Shown here: piece by piece, positions 59,969-64,000 of the stretch
Layout of the letters: the number at the start of each line of letters is the position of its first letter
How positions within the stretch are numbered: position 1 is the first letter of the stretch
NCBI RefSeq assembly: GCF_017355365.1
Contig: NZ_JADIJR010000019.1
Span: 1 to 64,000 of the forward strand
Length of the DNA stretch: 64,000 nt
Direction of reading: 5' to 3'
Origin: Microbacterium sp. SD291
GTDB taxonomy: Bacteria; Actinomycetota; Actinomycetes; Actinomycetales; Microbacteriaceae
Notes under the pieces: model-generated
The model's input: only the letters and a program-made list of their open reading frames with translations
What the model was told of the DNA's origin: nothing
Databases searched by the model: none
Translations under genes and position numbers: made by a program

Positions 59969-60004
59969 ATTGGGCGCATGATGAAAGTCCACCTTGGAGG
60001 AGTC

Positions 60005-60520
60005 ATGAGCGCGGCAATCCGTTCCCGTCGATCCGTTGATCCCGTGAGCCCGACCGACTCGCAGGGCATCGCCGGCCTTGCCCGGTTCATCGAGCGTGAG
60101 GCTGTGGAGAACGTCAAACCTAAGCTGGTGGGCCCGGATAACGAGTCGATCGAGCTTCCTGATGAGGTCTACGAGATCCTCGTTCGGGTGACATCGGCCA
60201 TGCGAGCGGGGAACGCCGTCAGCGTGGTTCCCTATGCGATGCGTGTGAGCACGCAGGAGGCGGCTGAGATGCTGGGCATAAGCCGGCCGACGTTCATTCG
60301 GCTGCTGGAACAGAACGAGATTCCGTACGAGCAGCCCGGTCGGCACCGTCGAGTCCAGCTGGCGGATGTGCTCGCGTATCGTGACCGCACGCACAGCAGT
60401 GCCATCGATCGCCTGGACGCGCTCACCGCGGAAGCATCCGCGAACGGCTTGTACGACACCGAGCGGGCCGACTACATCGAGGCGCTGAAGGCTGCGAAGA
60501 AGCGATCGCGGAAAGCGTGA
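60005..60520 (+). CDS. Antitoxin with excisionase-type HTH
   Basis: A 171-residue protein: an N-terminal extension, then a winged-helix/excisionase HTH near residues 76-125 (RVSTQEAAEMLGISRPTFIRLLEQNEIPYEQPGRHRRVQLADVLAYRDR) and a C-terminal Glu/Lys-rich helix (YIEALKAAKKRSRKA). This is the common antitoxin of PIN_3-type toxin pairs. The ATG at 60005 has GGAGGAG and is preferred over upstream starts. The toxin gene begins 6 bp after its stop. Confidence 0.88.
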   Translation: MSAAIRSRRSVDPVSPTDSQGIAGLARFIEREAVENVKPKLVGPDNESIELPDEVYEILVRVTSAMRAGNAVSVVPYAMRVSTQEAAEMLGISRPTFIRLLEQNEIPYEQPGRHRRVQLADVLAYRDRTHSSAIDRLDALTAEASANGLYDTERADYIEALKAAKKRSRKA

Positions 60521-60526
60521 TCACGC

Positions 60527-61087
60527 ATGGCCATCTTCGCAGCGGTGCTCGACGCCTGCGTCATGGTGCCGGTCGCCTTGTGCGACACGCTGCTGCGGTT
60601 GGCTGAGGAGCGGCTCTATCGTCCTATCTGGTCCGAACGAATACTCGCCGAAGCGACGGATGCCATCGGCGCGATCCACCCGGACATCGACTCGAGCGCG
60701 CTGCAGCGCAGAGTCGCGTACATGAATGACACGTTTCCAGGTGCGTGCATCGGTGATTTCGCGGAGATCGAGGCGGGTCTGCAGCTGCCGGATCCGGACG
60801 ACAGGCACGTGGTCGCGGCGGCCTTACGGGCCAGGGCCGACGCCGTCGTGACGGCGAATCTGCGGGACTTCCCCATCGACGCGATGCTTCGCCTGGACCT
60901 CGAGGTGATCTCTCCGGATGACTTTCTCATGAGCCAGCTGGACATGCGCAGCGCCGTCGTCATTGAAGTGCTCGAGGCGCAGGCTGCGGCGACGCGCAAT
61001 CCGAAGCGAAGCCTCGATGACGTCCTCACAGCACTGGCGAAAGCGGGTGTACCTGGTTTTGTGGATGAGGTTCGCAGTCGGTTCTGA
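60527..61087 (+). CDS. PIN domain toxin (VapC-like, PIN_3)
   Basis: A 186-residue PIN-domain ribonuclease of a type II toxin-antitoxin pair. The acidic residues that bind the metal ion are placed as expected: AVLDACVMVP (Asp9), the Glu in RIL.EATDAI, DPDDRHVVAAAL and the TANLRDFP motif. C-terminal helices (SLDDVLTALAKAGVPGFVDEVR) lie beyond the core. The upstream HTH protein should neutralise it. Confidence 0.9.
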   Translation: MAIFAAVLDACVMVPVALCDTLLRLAEERLYRPIWSERILAEATDAIGAIHPDIDSSALQRRVAYMNDTFPGACIGDFAEIEAGLQLPDPDDRHVVAAALRARADAVVTANLRDFPIDAMLRLDLEVISPDDFLMSQLDMRSAVVIEVLEAQAAATRNPKRSLDDVLTALAKAGVPGFVDEVRSRF

Positions 61088-61201
61088 GCTCCCCTAGGCC
61101 GCGCGCCGGCGGGTGCCGTCGTCATGGACGGAAATGCGACGTGCGCCGGCGTGGAGGCGTCTTTAGATTGGTGGTTCCCGCTGTTGTGAAGGAGTCCACG
61201 C

Positions 61202-61309
61202 GTGCCCGAGTTCCAGACCGCGACCGCCGGCGTTCTGCCGACTCGTCGCTCGCCTCGCGCTGACTCTGCCCGCATGAGCGCCGTCGTTCGATGTCGGCGA
61301 GTGAGCTGA
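61202..61309 (+). CDS. Possible small protein or leader of 35 residues
   Basis: GTG at 61202 follows GAAGGAG and reads PEFQTATAGVLPTRRSPRAD and further, ending at TGA 61307-61309, nine bases before the lyase ATG. No family is recognised; the rest of the 231 bp gap (61088-61318) holds nothing else clear. It may be a leader, a relic, or chance. Confidence 0.25.
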   Translation: MPEFQTATAGVLPTRRSPRADSARMSAVVRCRRVS

Positions 61310-61318
61310 GAGACGCCC

Positions 61319-62497
61319 ATGACCGACGCGCGCATCGCACAGCATCCGTTCGACACCCGGACCCGCTTCCACCTCGACCGGCCCGAGAGCCGCAAGTGGA
61401 GCCTGCACCCCGGCCGCATCGGCGCCTGGGTCGCCGAGATGGACTTCGGCGTTGCGCCCGAGATCGCCGCGGCGATGCACCGCGCGATCGATGAGGAGAA
61501 CCTCGGCTACCTGTCGCCTCCGCTCGCGGCGCAGCTCGGTGTCGCGACGTCCGACTGGATGCGTCACGAGTACGGCTGGGCGGTCGACCCCGAGCGCGTG
61601 CATCCGGTCTCCGATGTGATGGCCGTGCTGCGGGTGGCGGTCGAGGAGTACGCGCCCGCCGGCTCGCCGGTGATCGTGCCGACGCCGGCATACATGCCGT
61701 TCCTGACATATCTTCCGACCATCGGGCATCCGGTGATCGAGGTCCCCGGCGTCGAGGTCGACGGCCGGTGGCAGCACGACCTGCAGCGCATCGACGAGGC
61801 CTTCGCCGCAGGCGCCCGCACGCTCGTGCTGTGCAACCCGCACAACCCCACCGGCACGGTCGCCGACCGCGCCGAGCTCGAGGCGATCGCCGAGATCGTC
61901 GAGCGGCACGGCGGCCGGGTGTTCGCCGACGAGATCCACGCGCCGCTGCGCTTCGACGGGCGGCCGTTCGTGCCGTACGCGTCGGTGTCGGAGGCGACCG
62001 CCGCGCACACCGTGACCGGCACGAGCGCGTCGAAGGCGTGGAACATCCCCGGGCTCAAGACCGCGCAGCTGATCACCTCGAACGACGCCGACCAGAAGCT
62101 CTACTGCCGGTTCGGGTTCTCGGTGCAGCACGGCGCCGCGACGGTCGGCGTGGTGGCGTCGACGGCCGCGTACCGCGACGGCAAGCCGTGGCTCGACGGA
62201 GTGCTCGGCTACCTGGACGGGTCGCGGTCTGCGCTCGCGTCGCTGGTCTCGGACCATCTGCCCGGGGCCGTGTACCGGGCGCCCGAGGCGACGTACATCG
62301 GGTGGATCGACACGAAGGCGCTGGGCATCGACGGGCCGCCGGCGGAGTTCTTCCGCGAGCAGGCCGGAGTCGTGCTCACCGAGGGCCAGCTGCTCGGACA
62401 GGGATACGAGGACTTCGTGCGAGTGGTGTTCGCCACGCCCCGGCCGATCCTGGAAGAGGCGGTTACCTCCATGGGAGAGGCGCTGCGGCGTCGCTGA
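61319..62497 (+). CDS. MalY/PatB family aminotransferase (C-S lyase)
   Basis: A 392-residue fold-type I PLP enzyme of the MalY/PatB class, a cystathionine beta-lyase/cysteine desulfhydrase type. Motifs: FHLDRPESRKWSLHPGRIGAWVAEMDFGVAPEI, VLCNPHNPTGTV (Asn that binds PLP), VFADEIHAPLRF and the PLP lysine in GTSASKAWNIPGLKTAQLI. C-S bond cleavage is the family's usual activity; the true substrate is not evident. Confidence 0.92.
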   Translation: MTDARIAQHPFDTRTRFHLDRPESRKWSLHPGRIGAWVAEMDFGVAPEIAAAMHRAIDEENLGYLSPPLAAQLGVATSDWMRHEYGWAVDPERVHPVSDVMAVLRVAVEEYAPAGSPVIVPTPAYMPFLTYLPTIGHPVIEVPGVEVDGRWQHDLQRIDEAFAAGARTLVLCNPHNPTGTVADRAELEAIAEIVERHGGRVFADEIHAPLRFDGRPFVPYASVSEATAAHTVTGTSASKAWNIPGLKTAQLITSNDADQKLYCRFGFSVQHGAATVGVVASTAAYRDGKPWLDGVLGYLDGSRSALASLVSDHLPGAVYRAPEATYIGWIDTKALGIDGPPAEFFREQAGVVLTEGQLLGQGYEDFVRVVFATPRPILEEAVTSMGEALRRR

Positions 62498-62533
62498 CGG
62501 GGTCGGACCGCGCGGGTGCCCACGTCGACTGAG

Positions 62534-62581
62534 GGGCCAGAAATGCACCCGAATCGGCTCTTTCGCATCCATTTCTGACCC
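62534..62581. repeat. Hairpin element, 12 bp arms (one mismatch)
   Basis: GGGCCAGAAATG (62534-62545) and CATTTCTGACCC (62570-62581), 11 of 12 pairs, in the gap between the lyase and SDR genes. Confidence 0.55.
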
Positions 62582-62608
62582 GGTCTGAGGGCGTTCCCGG
62601 TTCCGGGC

Positions 62609-63604
62609 TTACTGCACCGACCAGCCACCATCCGACGCGAGGATCGCCCCGTTGATGTTCACGGCGTCGTCGCTGAGCAGGAACGTGATCGACGCGGCCA
62701 GGTGCTCGGCGGTCGCGACGGTCGGGATCGCCTGCTGGAACGGCGCAAGGCGCGCGGACCCGCGCTCCGACATGTTCGGGGGCATCGGGATGCCGGTGGC
62801 GACACCGCCCGGGGCGACGGAGTTCACCCGGATGCCCTTCGGCCCGTACATGAACGCCGCGGACTTCGTGACGCCGATGATGCCGTGCTTGCTCGCCGTG
62901 TAGGCGTTGCCCGAGGAGTTGCCGCGCAGGCCGGCCTCGCTCGAGACGTTGAGGATCGCACCGCGGCCGGCCGCCTCCATCACGGGCAGAACGGCGCGCA
63001 TGAGCTTGAACGGGGCGGTGAGGTTGATCGCGATGACGCGGTCCCAGACGGCATCCGTCGTCTCGCCCGCGGGGGAGAAGTCGTCGTTGATGCCGGCGAC
63101 GTTCGCGAGGCCGTCGATGCGGTCGCCCGCTGCGGCGACGACGGCGTCGATCGCGCTCTGCTGGGTGAGGTCGGCGGCGACGGTGACGACGTCGGGGAAC
63201 TCCGCCTTCAGTGCGTCGAGCTTCTCGGCCGAGATGTCGGCGGCGATCACGCGTCTGCCTTCGCGGGCGATGCGGGATGCCGTGGCCCTGCCGATTCCGG
63301 ATGCGGCGCCGGTGACGATCACGGTCTTGCCGGCGAAGCGCCCGGTGGTGGGCTGCTCGGCCCAGCCGGTGGACTCGTCGGCCTCGGGGATCTCGCCGCC
63401 GTTGGCTGCGCGGACGAGGTCGTCGACGACCGACTGCGGCATGGCGCCCTGGCTCATCGCGACGAGCTGCTGCAGCGGCAGGCCAAGCACGGGAGTGAGC
63501 AGCTCGGGGTCGGCGCCGGTCTTCTCGAAGAGGCCGCGGATGAGCGGACCGCCGACCTCATCGTTCAGCCATTCGCCGATGGTGGAGTGTGCGGTGAGGG
63601 CCAT
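62609..63604 (-). CDS. Short-chain dehydrogenase/reductase with N-terminal helical extension
   Basis: A 331-residue SDR. Residues from about 90 form the classical SDR: TVIVTGAASGIGRATASRI (cofactor GxxxGxG), NVAGIND, the catalytic Ser in ILNVSSEAGL and YTASK (Tyr-X3-Lys), PGGVATGIP, with a typical SDG at the C-terminal GGWS end. The first 90 residues (STIGEWLNDEVGGPLIRGLF, PVLGLPLQQLVAMSQGAMP) are a helical region not normally found in SDRs. Alcohol/ketone substrate unknown. Confidence 0.9.
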   Translation of the reverse strand: MALTAHSTIGEWLNDEVGGPLIRGLFEKTGADPELLTPVLGLPLQQLVAMSQGAMPQSVVDDLVRAANGGEIPEADESTGWAEQPTTGRFAGKTVIVTGAASGIGRATASRIAREGRRVIAADISAEKLDALKAEFPDVVTVAADLTQQSAIDAVVAAAGDRIDGLANVAGINDDFSPAGETTDAVWDRVIAINLTAPFKLMRAVLPVMEAAGRGAILNVSSEAGLRGNSSGNAYTASKHGIIGVTKSAAFMYGPKGIRVNSVAPGGVATGIPMPPNMSERGSARLAPFQQAIPTVATAEHLAASITFLLSDDAVNINGAILASDGGWSVQ

Positions 63605-63641
63605 GCTGGTGCTCCTTCTCTGTCGTTCCTTGAACTTGCCT

Positions 63642-63708
63642 GGGTCCCTGAGCTTGTCGAAGGGCCCGTGAGCGTGCTCTTTGGGTCCCTGAGCCTGTCG
63701 AAGGGCCC
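63642..63708. repeat. Two dispersed CCTGAGC(T/C)TGTCGAAGGG repeats
   Basis: Copies at 63642-63667 and 63683-63708 (GGGTCCCTGAGC(T/C)TGTCGAAGGGCCC), 41 bp apart, in the upstream region of the SDR gene. Same word as at 25489, 25691 and 27191. Confidence 0.8.
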
Positions 63709-63764
63709 CGATCCATTACGCAACGGTGCGTCTAGTTATCTGTGATCGTACTCCTCGATAGCCT

Positions 63765-64000
63765 GTGAGCGTGCCGAGACCTCGAAGTGAAGCCGCGCGC
63801 CAGTCGGTGCTGGAGGCGATGCGCGCCGCGCTCTCGGCCGGCGGGTACGAGGCGGTGACGATCGAAGGTCTCGCGGATGCCGCGGGCGTCTCGAAGCAGA
63901 CGATCTACCGGTGGTGGCCGTCGAAGGCGGCGATCCTCGGGGAGGCGCTGCTGGAAGGATCTCTTCCGGCGGTGGAGCTGCCGATGACGGACGACCTGGC
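63765..64000 (+). CDS. TetR/AcrR-family regulator (partial at window end)
   Basis: An N-terminal TetR HTH: VLEAMRAALSAGGYEAVTIEGLADAAGVSKQTIYRWWPSKAAILGEALLEG is the complete recognition-helix region. The gene runs past 64000. GTG at 63765 or 63771 may be the start. Divergent from the SDR gene, so a likely local repressor of it; the ACGCA-ACGG-TGCGT inverted repeat at 63718-63731 lies in between. Confidence 0.9.
   Translation, partial: MSVPRPRSEAARQSVLEAMRAALSAGGYEAVTIEGLADAAGVSKQTIYRWWPSKAAILGEALLEGSLPAVELPMTDDL

Overview
The window is about 70% GC, with tightly packed genes, many GTG starts and many ATGA/GTGA four-base overlaps. Gene content (MurR/RpiR, DeoR, GntR, IclR, PadR and TetR regulators, Tat and lipoprotein binding proteins, no outer-membrane genes) points to an actinobacterium. 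The very frequent word GGATGCC/GGCATCC and the dispersed repeat CCTGAGCCTGTCGAAGGG make me favour Microbacteriaceae, probably Microbacterium; that assignment is inference. No rRNA, tRNA, CRISPR array, insertion sequence or prophage was seen. This is chromosomal accessory/metabolic DNA with a surprising amount of hairpin-type repeat.

Layout. 1-345: two hairpin repeats. 346-2252: FAD-disulfide reductase and a DUF427 protein. 2296-5617: OpuC-type osmoprotectant ABC operon. 5780-6879: chorismate mutase and a lipoprotein. 6987-11695 (minus): sugar ABC importer (binding protein plus two permeases) preceded by two damaged genes, an SIS-domain protein with an internal deletion and an RpiR regulator lacking its HTH, facing a DeoR regulator. 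12696-15531 (minus): MerR gene and a YtrA-type GntR/ATPase/permease operon. 15679-19362: KDG kinase and KDPG aldolase, divergent from a D-threonine-aldolase-like enzyme and an IclR regulator with a shared palindromic operator. 19386-24632: rRNA-type methyltransferase carrying an intragenic hairpin repeat, the proVWX glycine-betaine operon and RidA.

24767-30692: lipase maturation factor-like membrane protein, a PadR/DUF1048/DrrA/DrrB-type export operon, a CsoR-boxed copper locus (DUF6153-like and DUF305 lipoprotein) and a DHFR-like protein. 30689-38406: Gfo/Idh/MocA oxidoreductase, CorA, DUF4442, D-mannonate dehydratase with a divergent FCD-GntR regulator, TetR and a 6-phosphogluconate dehydrogenase. 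38515-42060: membrane protein and a two-component system whose direct-repeat boxes also lie before a PepSY-like gene. 42173-47692: zinc-finger protein, DUF2786 protein and a phosphonate/phosphate-type ABC operon (phnD, phnC, phnE) with a phosphatase and a TetR regulator. 47804-57861: cupin, a secreted esterase-like/glycerophosphodiesterase fusion, purL with a coupled 45-residue membrane protein, a decayed methyltransferase, secreted alpha-amylase and a secreted beta-propeller phytase. 57919-64000: dodecin, membrane protein, DUF932-like protein, an HTH/PIN toxin-antitoxin pair, a MalY-type lyase, an SDR and the start of a TetR gene.

Themes: osmotic-stress uptake (two systems), sugar acid/sugar catabolism (KDG kinase, KDPG aldolase, mannonate dehydratase, Gnd), extracellular phosphate and starch scavenging (phytase, glycerophosphodiesterase, Phn transporter, amylase), and metal handling. 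The most unusual aspect is a set of unrelated 48-86 bp hairpin elements in most gene-end gaps and in at least two open reading frames, together with terminators built from inverted copies of GGATGCC, an arrangement reminiscent of DNA uptake sequences.
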